Below are positions 1 to 7,546 of a DNA stretch of 27,713 nt, piece by piece. Source of the stretch: Pseudomonadota bacterium. GTDB lineage: Bacteria > Pseudomonadota > Alphaproteobacteria > Acetobacterales > Acetobacteraceae. A program made the translations under genes and the position numbers. How positions within the stretch are numbered: the first letter of the stretch is position 1; each line of letters begins with the position of its first letter. The stretch spans positions 1 through 27,713 of the forward strand of contig JAKBAQ010000008.1 of the NCBI GenBank assembly GCA_021808985.1. The letters run 5' to 3'. The notes beneath the pieces were generated by a model. The model saw only the letters and a list, made by a program, of their open reading frames with translations, was not told the DNA's origin and ran no database searches.

Positions 1-408
1 ATTCACCAGAGGATGATGATTGAGTTTGGCGCTTTCCATGAGGGCTGTATCGAGCACCACGGTGACTTGGTTTTCGGTATCATTGATGACGCCAAATGGG
101 CTTACGGCGCCAGGGATAACGCCAAGCACCTCGCGCAGCAGGTCTGCGGACCCGAAGGAGACTTTGCCGTTTGCCCCGAGGGTTTGATGGACGGTCTTGA
201 GGTCAAGACTGGCATCCTCCTGCAGCACGACAAGAAACAGCTTGCCCTTGCGATCCTTTAAAAGCAGATTTTTGGTGTGTGCGCCGTCGATTGTACCGCG
301 ATGAGTTTTAGCATCCTCGACCGTTAACAAGGGCGGATGGTCGATGGTTGAAGTCATGATTCCTTGCCGTTCGAGAAAGGCGAAAAGATCATCAGACGTG
401 GTGGGCAT
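1..408 (-). CDS. Prolyl-tRNA editing protein, YbaK/ProX family (3' end outside window)
   Basis: The reverse strand is open from an ATG at 408 to the window edge, giving 136 codons with no stop. The protein starts MPTTSDDLFAFLERQG, and residues about 34-55 carry the family hallmark EDAKTHRGTIDGAHTKNLLL followed by KDRKGKLFLVVLQ. This matches the YbaK/aminoacyl-tRNA deacylase domain of free-standing ProX-type proteins, which hydrolyse Ala wrongly attached to tRNA-Pro in the cytoplasm. Family members are usually about 165-170 residues, so roughly the last 30 are missing. A GGAGA Shine-Dalgarno lies 4 bases before the ATG, which fixes the start. The family is sure; the exact substrate (Ala or Cys on tRNA-Pro) is inferred. 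Confidence 0.88.
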   Translation of the reverse strand, partial: MPTTSDDLFAFLERQGIMTSTIDHPPLLTVEDAKTHRGTIDGAHTKNLLLKDRKGKLFLVVLQEDASLDLKTVHQTLGANGKVSFGSADLLREVLGVIPGAVSPFGVINDTENQVTVVLDTALMESAKLNHHPLVN

Positions 409-626
409 GGTATCTCCAGGCAGATATTACAATGAAATTTTTGCAGGAATGAGTGAAGACCATAGATGGTTGCATGCTGATTCGGGTTGGAACTCAAAAT
501 ATTTAATGAGTCTTGAGCCTGTTGGACATGAGATAAGCGACATAACGACGTCGTTGGGACGACAGTCGCGCGCCGCGGCCTTTCCGTTCTTCGGTCCCGA
601 GTTGCGGTTCAGTATCTGGGCATTGC
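409..626. other. Intergenic region with a 12-bp palindrome at 544-555
   Basis: No gene is seen here. It must hold the promoter of the leftward editing gene and the 3' end of the exporter transcript, which runs in the same direction. The only structure noticed is the perfect palindrome AACGACGTCGTT at 544-555, of unknown meaning. No convincing T-tailed terminator is visible. Confidence 0.4.
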
Positions 627-1595
627 CTACTCGCTGGCCAGGGTGCAGGGGCTCCGGCCTGCCTCATGGCTCGCAACTCCGCCAATCACGGGTAGTGGTT
701 CTGGCGAAAGGGGGATTGGAGGTGTCTGGCCGTCTGGCTGTCGCGCGGGGGATAGGATGACCGCCCCGGTGCTTGCCGCCATGACGGCAAGAACCCCCAG
801 CAATTGCCGGGGCAACAGCGTTTGGTTCAGGACGATAAAGCCAAGGATGGCGCCAATGGCGGGCTCTAAGCTCATGAAAATGCTGAACGTACCCATGTGC
901 ATCCGGCGGAGCGCCATCATCTCAAGCATGAAGGGAAGGAGTGGCGACAGCACTGTCAATCCGGCGATCGCGGGTATCAGATGCAGCCATTGTTCAGGTG
1001 GGTCGTAGGCGATGGCCACGGGCATGGCGGCGATCGCCGCGACAATGAACGATAGGCACAGCCCCTCCTGTTCAGAGAACAACTGCCCGACATGCCGCAT
1101 CAGCAAGATATATCCAGCCCAGCCGCACGCGGCTCCGAGCGCGAACAAGACGCCGACGGGAGCGAACAGCCAGCCATGTTCACCGAATGTCATGGTCAGG
1201 ATACCGGTGCCGGCAAGCAGGGGGAACAGGAATCTTGGCCAGCCCCGCAGCGCCAGGATGGCTATACTCAATGGGCCGAGAAAGTCGATGGTGATGGCCG
1301 GGCCAACCGGGATTTTGGCTATGGCCGTGAAATAGCACATGGTCATGAACGCCATGACGATGCCCAAGGCGATGGCGCCGCGCCACTGCCGGCCGTTGAA
1401 GGCCATAAAATTCGGGCGGACGAGCACCAGGGTGAAACACGCGGCGCAGACAAGGCGCATGGCTGAGATACCGAAGGAGCCATGCGCCACCATGAGCGGC
1501 ACGGCGATTGCCGAACCGAGCTGGGAGCTGAGCATTGACCCCATGGCAAAGCTTGGCCCTGTAAGCCGTCCAGCGATTTTCGTGTGTCCTGGCAT
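627..1595 (-). CDS. DMT-superfamily (EamA/RhtA-like) exporter
   Basis: This is a 322-residue, strongly hydrophobic protein with two EamA-type repeats and about ten membrane helices, placed in the inner membrane. The stretch VGPAITIDFLGPLSIAIL (about residues 97-114) resembles the equivalent segment of RhtA and YddG, which export threonine, homoserine or aromatic amino acids. The second repeat contains MHMGTFSIFMSLEPAIGAILG (about 234-254), the usual conserved SLEPA segment. Start: ATG at 1595, with AAGGGGAT 6 bases upstream. The last ~40 residues are a Pro-rich hydrophilic tail, longer than is usual for RhtA. The gene is divergent from a LysR regulator 87 bases away, the common arrangement for a regulated exporter. 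The family is secure; the substrate is unknown. Confidence 0.85.
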   Translation of the reverse strand: MPGHTKIAGRLTGPSFAMGSMLSSQLGSAIAVPLMVAHGSFGISAMRLVCAACFTLVLVRPNFMAFNGRQWRGAIALGIVMAFMTMCYFTAIAKIPVGPAITIDFLGPLSIAILALRGWPRFLFPLLAGTGILTMTFGEHGWLFAPVGVLFALGAACGWAGYILLMRHVGQLFSEQEGLCLSFIVAAIAAMPVAIAYDPPEQWLHLIPAIAGLTVLSPLLPFMLEMMALRRMHMGTFSIFMSLEPAIGAILGFIVLNQTLLPRQLLGVLAVMAASTGAVILSPARQPDGQTPPIPLSPEPLPVIGGVASHEAGRSPCTLASE

Positions 1596-1682
1596 AGTTC
1601 AATCCCCTTGGCGCCAGGAGCTAACACAAGCTCTGGTTAAAAGGATATGGCTATTTTTATCGGCAAGGCATAAAATATATTT
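1596..1682. promoter_or_regulatory. Divergent promoter/operator region between exporter and LysR gene
   Basis: This 87-base region separates two divergent starts. It is AT-rich next to the LysR gene. Two inverted repeats are visible: TTTTAT (1655-1660) with ATAAAA (1670-1675), 9 bases apart, and GAGCT (1618-1622) with AGCTC (1629-1633), 6 bases apart. The first fits the general T-N11-A style of LysR boxes. That the regulator binds here is inferred from the layout. Confidence 0.5.
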
Positions 1683-2594
1683 ATGCTAATGGATATCGAC
1701 ACGGGTCTGCTCAGGAATTTTATCACCTGCACGCGGCTTGGCAGCATCAGCCGGGCGGCCAGCATACTAGGCCGGACCCAGCCGGCGCTCAGCCAGCAGC
1801 TTCGCCGGTTGGAGGATATTGTCGGCTGCACACTTTTGGAGCGCGCAGCCTCCGGGGTTTCGCTCACCGCGGCTGGCGCGGCATTCCTGCCCTATGCGGA
1901 GCGCATACTTGCCCTCTCGAGCGAGGCTTTGGCGGCGGTCCCGCGTGCAAAACTTTCGGGCCGGTGCAGCGTCGGGGTCCTTGAAGATTTTACCGGGACG
2001 GCTCTTCCAGCCGTATTCGCGGATTTCGGGCGGCTGCATCCCGACACGACCCTGGAACTTATGTCAGTGCTGAGCATCGAGACGCAGGCCGCCCTGGACA
2101 AGGGCCGGATTCAACTTGCCTTGTGCGACGCGGAGTTTTTGCGGCGGCCATTGCGGTGGAGCACCAGCACTCCGCTGTTGTGGGCAGCGTCCGAGGGTTT
2201 CGACATTACGGCGGACCCATTGCCTTTGGTGATGTTCTCCGAGCCGTGCAGTTGGCGCAATATCGTCCAAGCAGCCTTGAGCGCGGCGGGCAGGCGAAGC
2301 CGGATTGTGTTCGAGAGTGGAAGTTTGACAGTGGTCCAGGGGGCGGTCCGCGCCGGCCTTGGGATTACGACGCTCCTGCGCACCTCCATTGTTCCGGGCA
2401 TTGTTCGGGTGCCGGTTTCTCAGCACCTTCCATCCTTGCCGGATATTGAAATCGGGCTTGCCCGCCGCCCGGAGAGCGAAGGAGACGTGCTCGTGAACGC
2501 TGTTGAAGACATGCTCAAGCAGCTTGTGCAGCCAAATATACCGAGCAACGGGACGCAGGCATCGGTAAAGCGTCTTCCAGTATGCAGCTTATAG
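1683..2594 (+). CDS. LysR-family transcriptional regulator
   Basis: The protein has 303 residues in the standard LysR layout. An N-terminal winged helix-turn-helix (about residues 3-62) includes GSISRAASILGRTQPALSQQ and LRRLED, then LLERAASGVSLTAAG. A linker helix follows, then a substrate-binding domain (about 90-285) with the typical VQGAVRAGLGITTL segment near 220-235. ATG codons at 1683 and 1689 are both possible starts; the second (MDIDTGLLRNF) fits the family N-terminus slightly better. The gene is divergent from the RhtA-like exporter and probably controls it and itself, responding to a small molecule that cannot be read from sequence. About 30 residues at the C-terminus extend past the folded domain. 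Confidence 0.9.
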   Translation: MLMDIDTGLLRNFITCTRLGSISRAASILGRTQPALSQQLRRLEDIVGCTLLERAASGVSLTAAGAAFLPYAERILALSSEALAAVPRAKLSGRCSVGVLEDFTGTALPAVFADFGRLHPDTTLELMSVLSIETQAALDKGRIQLALCDAEFLRRPLRWSTSTPLLWAASEGFDITADPLPLVMFSEPCSWRNIVQAALSAAGRRSRIVFESGSLTVVQGAVRAGLGITTLLRTSIVPGIVRVPVSQHLPSLPDIEIGLARRPESEGDVLVNAVEDMLKQLVQPNIPSNGTQASVKRLPVCSL

Positions 2595-2680
2595 AGCTGA
2601 GCAGGGAATGCGGCCTTAATAGGTTTTTGATGGCTATTTTTGATCTTTAAGGTGCTGGCTGGCAAGGAATTTTCTGTACC

Positions 2681-2753
2681 TGGGGTTTGGGGCGCTTTTA
2701 TAAAAAGCTCCCCAAAATTCTGGCCCTTTTTTGTAAAAAAGGGCCAGACCCCA
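2681..2753. repeat. Double-palindrome repeat or bidirectional terminator
   Basis: Two adjacent hairpins lie between convergent genes. The first (2686-2716) pairs TTTGGGG-c-GCTTTT with AAAAGC-t-CCCCAAA with one mismatch. The second (2719-2748) is a perfect 14-bp stem, TCTGGCCCTTTTTT with its complement, around a 2-base loop. Flanking TGGGGT (2681-2686) and ACCCCA (2748-2753) are also complementary, so the whole could fold as a three-way junction. The T and A runs in the stems mean either strand could act as a terminator, which suits the LysR and dehydrogenase genes ending toward each other. The compact two-hairpin form also resembles dispersed REP-like elements; copy number cannot be judged from this window. 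Confidence 0.7.
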
Positions 2754-2810
2754 AAAAACTTTTGAAAATTATCCGCAATTTTTTTGAAGAGAATGGTAAA
2801 ACAGTCTCTC

Positions 2811-3962
2811 TTAGATGGTGCGGCCGACGATCACCCGCATGATCTCGGCGGTTCCCGCAAAAATCCTGTGCAAACGGGCAGCCGTATAGAGCCGTGAGAC
2901 GGTATATTCATCCATGTAGCCAGCACCGCCATGCAGCTGAACGCATTGGTCGATAATTCTGGCTTCCATTTCCGGCAACCACATTTTCGCCATGGCGCAT
3001 TTCAACTGGTCAAGATGGCCATTTGCAATATAGTCGCGAATGACTTCGTCCAAAAACGCGCGGCCGACGGCAAGCTCTGTCTTGATCTCGGCAAGCCTAA
3101 AACGTGTATTTTGAAATTCAAGAATCGGCTGGCCGAACGCCTTGCGATTTTTTACGAAATCAATCGTTTCATGAAAAGCGCGGGTTGACGCGGCGTGGGC
3201 GATGAGAGGCCAAGTGATCCGATCCATGTTCACGCCGCCGAGGAGAATTTTCATTCCTTCATTTTCGGTCCCCATAAGGGCAGAGAGCGGCACACGCACG
3301 TCATCAAAAAATATTTCACCTGTATCAGCCGCGTCACTGCCCATTTTCTTCAGGCGCTTACCACGGCGAAAGCCTGGCCGGTCAGCCTCTACGATGATAA
3401 CGGAAATACCCTTGGCGCCAAGCTGAGGGTTGGTTTTGACACCAACCATGAAGGCATCCGCCGAGGCTGCGTTGGAAATATAGGTCTTGCTGCCGCTGAT
3501 CACCCACTCATTCCCATCCCGCACGGCGGTTGTACGAATACTGGAAACATCGCTGCCGCTATCAGGCTCGGTAATCGCCAAACCAAAGCGAATCTCACCC
3601 TTGACCATGCGTGGGAGCCAAGTTCGGCGCTGTTCTTCATTGCCGTTGCGGTAGAGAATTTCACTCGTGCCATCGCCGATCAGCGCGGGCGCCATGCTCG
3701 CACCGGCGCGGCTGTATCCAAGTTCCTCAGCCAGCACGAGGCGATGCAGGAAATCACCGCCAGGTCCGCCATATTCCTCGGGAATGTCGACACCAAGAAT
3801 ACCGGCTTCACCTGCCTTCAACCAAAATTCTTTTTCTATATCATGATTTTCCAGCCAGCGATCAACATTCGGTTCGATTTCTTCCTGGATAAAACGACGA
3901 AATGTTTGACGGAAAAGTTCGTGTTCAGAACTGTATAGTGAAGCGGTATATGGATAATGCAT
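2811..3962 (-). CDS. Acyl-CoA dehydrogenase family protein
   Basis: At 383 residues it has the normal length for an FAD-dependent acyl-CoA dehydrogenase. The N-terminal helical domain contains IPEEYGGPGGDF (60-71). The beta domain contains the signature LAITEPDSGSDVSSIRT (128-144), and the C-terminal domain has FVKNRKAFGQPI and QLHGGAGYMDEY. A CoA thioester is the expected substrate, with electrons passing to ETF. The usual catalytic Glu of the C-terminal YEGT motif is Ala369 (IFAGT), and the alternative Glu used by isovaleryl-CoA and long-chain enzymes is Asp247 (NMDRI), so the base may be Asp. Start: ATG at 3962, with AGGGAGA about 10 bases upstream. No partner genes are adjacent; the chain specificity is unknown. 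Confidence 0.92.
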   Translation of the reverse strand: MHYPYTASLYSSEHELFRQTFRRFIQEEIEPNVDRWLENHDIEKEFWLKAGEAGILGVDIPEEYGGPGGDFLHRLVLAEELGYSRAGASMAPALIGDGTSEILYRNGNEEQRRTWLPRMVKGEIRFGLAITEPDSGSDVSSIRTTAVRDGNEWVISGSKTYISNAASADAFMVGVKTNPQLGAKGISVIIVEADRPGFRRGKRLKKMGSDAADTGEIFFDDVRVPLSALMGTENEGMKILLGGVNMDRITWPLIAHAASTRAFHETIDFVKNRKAFGQPILEFQNTRFRLAEIKTELAVGRAFLDEVIRDYIANGHLDQLKCAMAKMWLPEMEARIIDQCVQLHGGAGYMDEYTVSRLYTAARLHRIFAGTAEIMRVIVGRTI

Positions 3963-4575
3963 TTATAATATTCTCCCTTTGACACACCGATTGAAGCCGT
4001 TTGTCGTTTCATGCGGAGCCATAATGGGACTACGACGTGTCCAAGAAAATGTAAATGTCCTTAATGGACAGCATGTATGTTGTATTTTATATTGGTAAGT
4101 AAAAGCTCTGACCATCAAGGCAAACAAGCGTACGTATTATTAATCCTGATATAGCAATAAAATTGGGCGCGGAAGATGAAGGCCGCGATAAAACGACACA
4201 TGGCCTGTCCGTCGCGCGGCGTTTCGAGGCAATTTATACTGAAACGATTGGACGATTTGTCTTGCTGGTGCTGATGGAAGAGGAGCGAGATAAATCAACG
4301 ACAGAGTTTCTGTCTATCTTGGTGGTGTCGCCAACAGTTGGGTTGGCAGCATGGTCCGGTTCAGCCTATCGGATGGTTCAGGAATATTCATCTACAGATA
4401 GCTGTTTTCTTATTTATACTGGCCATGAAGCGACATTGTCTTGCCGTGATGCCAGGCCTTGTTCCGGCGGTTTGAGTTTCAAGGCTGAGACCGTGAAGCT
4501 GGCGACGGGGTGTATGCCCCCATAACGCAATGGCCACGCTGGCGGTTTGGTGCGGCCAGCTTGTAACCAGCCGTG
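3963..4575. other. Long intergenic region without a recognised gene
   Basis: About 610 bases separate the dehydrogenase start from the cobS stop. The first ~200 bases are AT-rich and should hold the dehydrogenase promoter, including a short palindrome at 4056-4070. A plus-strand reading frame (4163-4525, TTG start, 120 codons) contains TIGRFVLLVLMEEERDKSTT but matches no family I recognise, has no clear ribosome site and shows no codon bias. It may be a gene remnant or chance. The reverse strand offers nothing better. No cobalamin riboswitch or tRNA is visible. Confidence 0.5.
4056..4070. promoter_or_regulatory. Candidate operator palindrome upstream of the acyl-CoA dehydrogenase
   Basis: TGTCC-TTAAT-GGACA is a perfect 5-bp inverted repeat, about 95 bases upstream of the dehydrogenase start. 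A related half-site, GTGTCC, occurs at 4037-4042. The position suits a regulator site, but no regulator gene is adjacent, so this is only a candidate. Confidence 0.3.
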
Positions 4576-5340
4576 TCAGAACCAGGAGGATAGAAGCCCA
4601 AGCGCCGTCGTCTCGGCGATGATTTGGGCAGCCCCCAGAACGTCGCCGGTGAAGCCGCCGATCTGCCGTTGGGCCAGCCAGCCCATCGCGGCGGCGGCGG
4701 CGGCCATGCCGAGCAGGACAGGGACAAACGCCGGCAGCGTGGCGCCGCCGATAAGTGCTGCCAGCCCCAGGCCGGCCAATACCCGGGTGCGGGACATACG
4801 ATGCCGCGCGCTTTGCCCGAGCCCGTCCGTCCGCGCGGGCGGCAGTGCCAGCATCAGCACCGGCAGCATGGCACGGCTCATCGCCCCCACCCCGGCCAGC
4901 GCCGCCGGCGCGCCCGTTGCGGGCAATCCGGCGATGAAACTGGCGCGCAAGCCCAGCACCAGAATCAAGGCCACCACCCCATAGCTGCCGATGCGGCTGT
5001 CGCGCATGATCTCCAGCTTGCGCGCCGGCGTCGCGCCGCCGCCAAAACCATCGGCGATATCGGCCAGCCCATCTTCGTGCATCGCACCGGTTAGCAGTGC
5101 GGCGGCGGCCAGGGTGAGCAGCGAAGCGGGCAGGGCGCGCAGCCCGGCATGGCTGGCCAACGCGAACACAGCCCCCGCCAGCCCGCCCACCAAGGCGCCA
5201 GCCAGCGGATACGCCCAGACGGCATCGGCCAGCTCGGTCCGCCTCTCGATCCGCCCAACAGGCAGGCGGGTCAGCAGCATCATCGCCAGGCGGATTTCAT
5301 CGAACCGCGCCCTCAGCCAGAGGCGGGCCGGCGCCATCAT
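4576..5340 (-). CDS. cobS: Adenosylcobinamide-GDP ribazoletransferase (cobalamin synthase)
   Basis: This integral membrane enzyme joins adenosylcobinamide-GDP to alpha-ribazole or its 5'-phosphate, the final assembly step (called CobV in Pseudomonas denitrificans). The 254-residue protein has the family core MHEDGLADIADGFGGG (about 87-102), followed by KLEIMRDSRIGSYGVVALI, and several hydrophobic helices. The Asp-rich HEDGLADIADG motif is typical of the Mg-dependent active site. It is last of the cobP-cobT-cobS block. Its ATG at 5340 overlaps the cobT stop (ATGA), with a second in-frame ATG at 5337, so translation is probably coupled. The length is normal. No terminator is evident after the stop. 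Confidence 0.95.
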   Translation of the reverse strand: MMAPARLWLRARFDEIRLAMMLLTRLPVGRIERRTELADAVWAYPLAGALVGGLAGAVFALASHAGLRALPASLLTLAAAALLTGAMHEDGLADIADGFGGGATPARKLEIMRDSRIGSYGVVALILVLGLRASFIAGLPATGAPAALAGVGAMSRAMLPVLMLALPPARTDGLGQSARHRMSRTRVLAGLGLAALIGGATLPAFVPVLLGMAAAAAAMGWLAQRQIGGFTGDVLGAAQIIAETTALGLLSSWF

Positions 5341-6362
5341 GTGCCGGACACACCCGCCTCCGCGAAGGTGGCCATGCCGTTATGCGCCTCCAGCGCCGCG
5401 CGCAGCACGCCCAGCGCCACCGCCGCCCCGGAGCCTTCGCCCAGCCGCATGCCCAGATCCAGCAGCGCCGGCTTGCCCAGATGCCGCAGCAGGAGGCGCT
5501 GCCCCGGCTCGGCGCTGGCATGGCTGACGACGCAATGCGCCAGCAGATCGCCCGGGAAACCGGCCAGCATGGCGGCGGCGGCGGTGCAGATGAACCCGTC
5601 CAGCAATACCGGAATGCGCTTCGCCCGCGCCGCCAGAACCGCGCCGCAAATGGCCGCCTGCTCGCGCCCGCCAAAGGCCATGAGCGCGGCGAAACCATCG
5701 CCCAGCCGCCCGGCGTGGCGCGCCAGCCCGGCCTCGATCGCGGTGATCTTGCGCTGGATGCCCGCATGGTCGGCGCCCGTGCCCGGCCCCACCCATTCAG
5801 CCGCGCCGCCCCCGAACATGGAGGTGGCCAGCGCCGCCGCCACCGTGGAATTGCCGATGCCCATCTCGCCCAGCAGCAGCACGTCGGCCTCCGGGTCAAG
5901 CGCCGCCGCGCCGCGCGCCAGCGCATCCAGCAGCTCGGCCTCGCTCAGCGCCGGCCCCTGGGTGAAGTCGCCGGTCGGGCGGTCGAGTTCCAGCTCCACC
6001 ACTGACAGAGCGGCGCCACTGGCCCGGCAGAGCTGGTTGATAGCGGCCCCCCCGGCACGGAAATTGGCGGCCATCTGCGCCGTCACCGCCTGCGGGTAAG
6101 GGTTCACCCCCTGGGCGCACACACCATGATTTCCGGCGAACACCACCGCCTGCGCGGTGCGGATGCGCGGCCGCTCATCGCCCTGCCAGGCGGCCATGAA
6201 CACGGCCAGATCCTCCAGCCGGCCGAGCGCTCCCGGCGGCTTGGTCAGGCTGGCCTGGCGGGCTGCTGCTGCCGTCGCCGCTGCTTCGTCAGGCCCAGGC
6301 AGGCCGGCCAGGCGCGGGCGGAGCGTGGCCAGTGAGTCGGCGGGGAAAAGCGGTTCGGTCAT
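5337..6362 (-). CDS. cobT: Nicotinate-nucleotide-dimethylbenzimidazole phosphoribosyltransferase
   Basis: The enzyme transfers ribose phosphate from nicotinate mononucleotide to 5,6-dimethylbenzimidazole, giving alpha-ribazole 5'-phosphate (called CobU in P. denitrificans). The 341-residue protein carries LTKPPGALGRLEDLA near the N-terminus, VFAGNHGVCAQGVNPYPQAVT, LLLGEMGIGNSTVAAAL and LLDLGMRLGEGSGAAVAL; Glu309 in the last matches the catalytic base (Glu317 of Salmonella CobT). The reading frame is open far upstream, but the start is set at ATG 6362 because AAAGGA lies about 7 bases before it; an ATG two codons earlier overlaps that site. It follows cobP after a 23-base gap and overlaps cobS by 4 bases. 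The base it activates is made by the nearby bluB product. Confidence 0.95.
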   Translation of the reverse strand: MTEPLFPADSLATLRPRLAGLPGPDEAAATAAAARQASLTKPPGALGRLEDLAVFMAAWQGDERPRIRTAQAVVFAGNHGVCAQGVNPYPQAVTAQMAANFRAGGAAINQLCRASGAALSVVELELDRPTGDFTQGPALSEAELLDALARGAAALDPEADVLLLGEMGIGNSTVAAALATSMFGGGAAEWVGPGTGADHAGIQRKITAIEAGLARHAGRLGDGFAALMAFGGREQAAICGAVLAARAKRIPVLLDGFICTAAAAMLAGFPGDLLAHCVVSHASAEPGQRLLLRHLGKPALLDLGMRLGEGSGAAVALGVLRAALEAHNGMATFAEAGVSGT

Positions 6363-6385
6363 GGTCATCCTTTGTCGTGAGATAT

Positions 6386-6886
6386 CTATTTCACCCGTAG
6401 CGGGCAGCCGCAAACGACGAGTTGCACCTCGTCCGCGATCTGGGCGACGCGCTGGTTCAGCCGCCCCGCCGCGTCGCGGAAGGTGCGGACAAGCGCGGTC
6501 TCGGGCACAATGCCCATGCCAACCTCGTTGGTCACCAGCAGCACAGGGCTGGCCTGGGCCGCCAGAGCGGCGGCCAGGCGCGCGGCCTCGGCCTCCAGGT
6601 CGCTCCCGGCGAACATCAGGTTGGAGAGCCACAAGGTCAGGCAATCCACCAGGCGTGGCCCGGCGCCGTCGGTGGCCGCCAGCGCGCCCGCCAGATCCCG
6701 CGGCGCTTCGTGGTCCTGCCAGGGCGGCCCGCGCCGGGCGCGATGCGCCGCGATCCGCGCCGCCATCTCGTCATCGCCCGCCGTGGCGGTGGCGATGTAA
6801 TGCGGCAGTCCCGGCAGGCTCAGCGTCCTGGCCTCGGCATAGGCGCTCTTGCCCGAGCGCGCACCTCCTGTAATGAGTACGATCAT
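6386..6886 (-). CDS. cobP: Bifunctional adenosylcobinamide kinase/guanylyltransferase
   Basis: CobP (CobU in Salmonella) phosphorylates adenosylcobinamide and transfers GMP to make adenosylcobinamide-GDP. The 166-residue protein begins MIVLITGGARSGKSAYAE, with the P-loop at 7-14. It has ATATAGDDEMAARIAAHRARR, in which His48 is the expected guanylylated residue, then VDCLTLWLSNLMF and LLVTNEVGMGIVPET, all family hallmarks. The open frame reaches to 7117, but the ATG at 6886 is right: the protein then starts at the conserved MIxLITGGARSGKS, and AGGGGA lies about 6 bases before it. It is the first gene of the minus-strand block, 66 bases from the divergent phosphatase gene. Confidence 0.95.
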   Translation of the reverse strand: MIVLITGGARSGKSAYAEARTLSLPGLPHYIATATAGDDEMAARIAAHRARRGPPWQDHEAPRDLAGALAATDGAGPRLVDCLTLWLSNLMFAGSDLEAEAARLAAALAAQASPVLLVTNEVGMGIVPETALVRTFRDAAGRLNQRVAQIADEVQLVVCGCPLRVK

Positions 6887-6952
6887 GCAGTCCCCTGTTC
6901 CGGGACGTAGACCAAACATCATTTTCCCTCCTTGAAAAGGGCTTGACCGAAC
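6887..6952. promoter_or_regulatory. Divergent intergenic region between cobP and the phosphatase gene
   Basis: These 66 bases separate two divergent starts, so both promoters must lie here or inside the opposite genes. It is less GC-rich than its neighbours, with TTTTCCCTCC at 6920-6929 and AAAAGGGC just before the phosphatase start. It is far too short for a cobalamin riboswitch, so this block is not directly under the one at 11324. Confidence 0.4.
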
Positions 6953-7543
6953 ATGGCGCAGCCGGTGGCCGCCGATGTCATTCTCATCCGCCATGCGCCA
7001 TCGGAGGGCGCGGGGCGTCTGGCTGGCCGGCTGGATGTGCCGGCCCTGCTGCCGCAAGGGGGCGCAATAGCCCAGGCGCGCGCCCGCCTCGCGGCGCTGG
7101 CCGCCGCTGGCGCGCAACTTGTCTCCAGCCCGGCGCGCCGCTGCCTCGAGACCGCCGCCGCGTTATGCCCCGGTGCCGGGGTCGCCCAGGATGCACGGCT
7201 GTGGGAGCAGGATTTCGGCGACTGGGAAGGCCAGCCATACGCTGCCCTGCCGAACCTGGGCGCGCTGCCCCGTGCGGATTTAGCCGGTTTTCGCCCGCCG
7301 GGCGGGGAGAGCTTCCTCGACGTCGTCTCCCGCGCCAGGCCCGCCCTGGCCGCAATCGCCGCCGCCGGCCCGGCGGTCATCGTTGCCCATGCCGGGACCA
7401 TCCGCGCGGCGCTCGGGTTGGCGCTGGATCAGCCGCCGCTGGGGCTGGCCTTCGAAATCGCGCCGCTCTCCGCCACCTTGCTGCGCCGCCTGGCCGATGG
7501 GCAATGGTCCGCCGGCTTTGTCAATCTCAGCCTCATCGCCTGA
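6953..7543 (+). CDS. Histidine phosphatase family protein, probable alpha-ribazole phosphatase
   Basis: The 196-residue protein has the histidine-phosphatase core. VILIRHAPSEGAG holds the phosphate-accepting His14, LVSSPARRCLETA is the usual S-P-x-x-R motif, LWEQDFGDWEG follows, and VIVAHAGTIRAALG carries the second His (146). The family includes phosphoglycerate mutases, but the position beside cobP, cobT, cobD and bluB points to alpha-ribazole 5'-phosphate phosphatase (Salmonella CobC). The symbol is left blank because cobC is used below for the aminotransferase-fold decarboxylase. RHA replaces the commoner RHG, a mild variation. Start: ATG 6953, with AAAAGGG upstream. cobD follows after 3 bases. 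The family is certain; the substrate is inferred from context. Confidence 0.82.
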   Translation: MAQPVAADVILIRHAPSEGAGRLAGRLDVPALLPQGGAIAQARARLAALAAAGAQLVSSPARRCLETAAALCPGAGVAQDARLWEQDFGDWEGQPYAALPNLGALPRADLAGFRPPGGESFLDVVSRARPALAAIAAAGPAVIVAHAGTIRAALGLALDQPPLGLAFEIAPLSATLLRRLADGQWSAGFVNLSLIA

Positions 7544-7546
7544 CGG

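Noticed and set aside
4163..4525. 120-codon frame as a real gene
   Set aside because: It has a TTG start, no ribosome site, no known motif and no coding bias. It is kept only as part of the intergenic description.
6363..6644. N-terminal extension of cobT to 6644
   Set aside because: It would overlap most of the cobP coding region in another frame, and its residues do not resemble any CobT; a ribosome site precedes ATG 6362.
6887..6952. Second cobalamin riboswitch before cobP or the phosphatase gene
   Set aside because: Only 66 bases are available and none of the aptamer core motifs (AAAGGGAA, GCCACTG, B12 box) is present.
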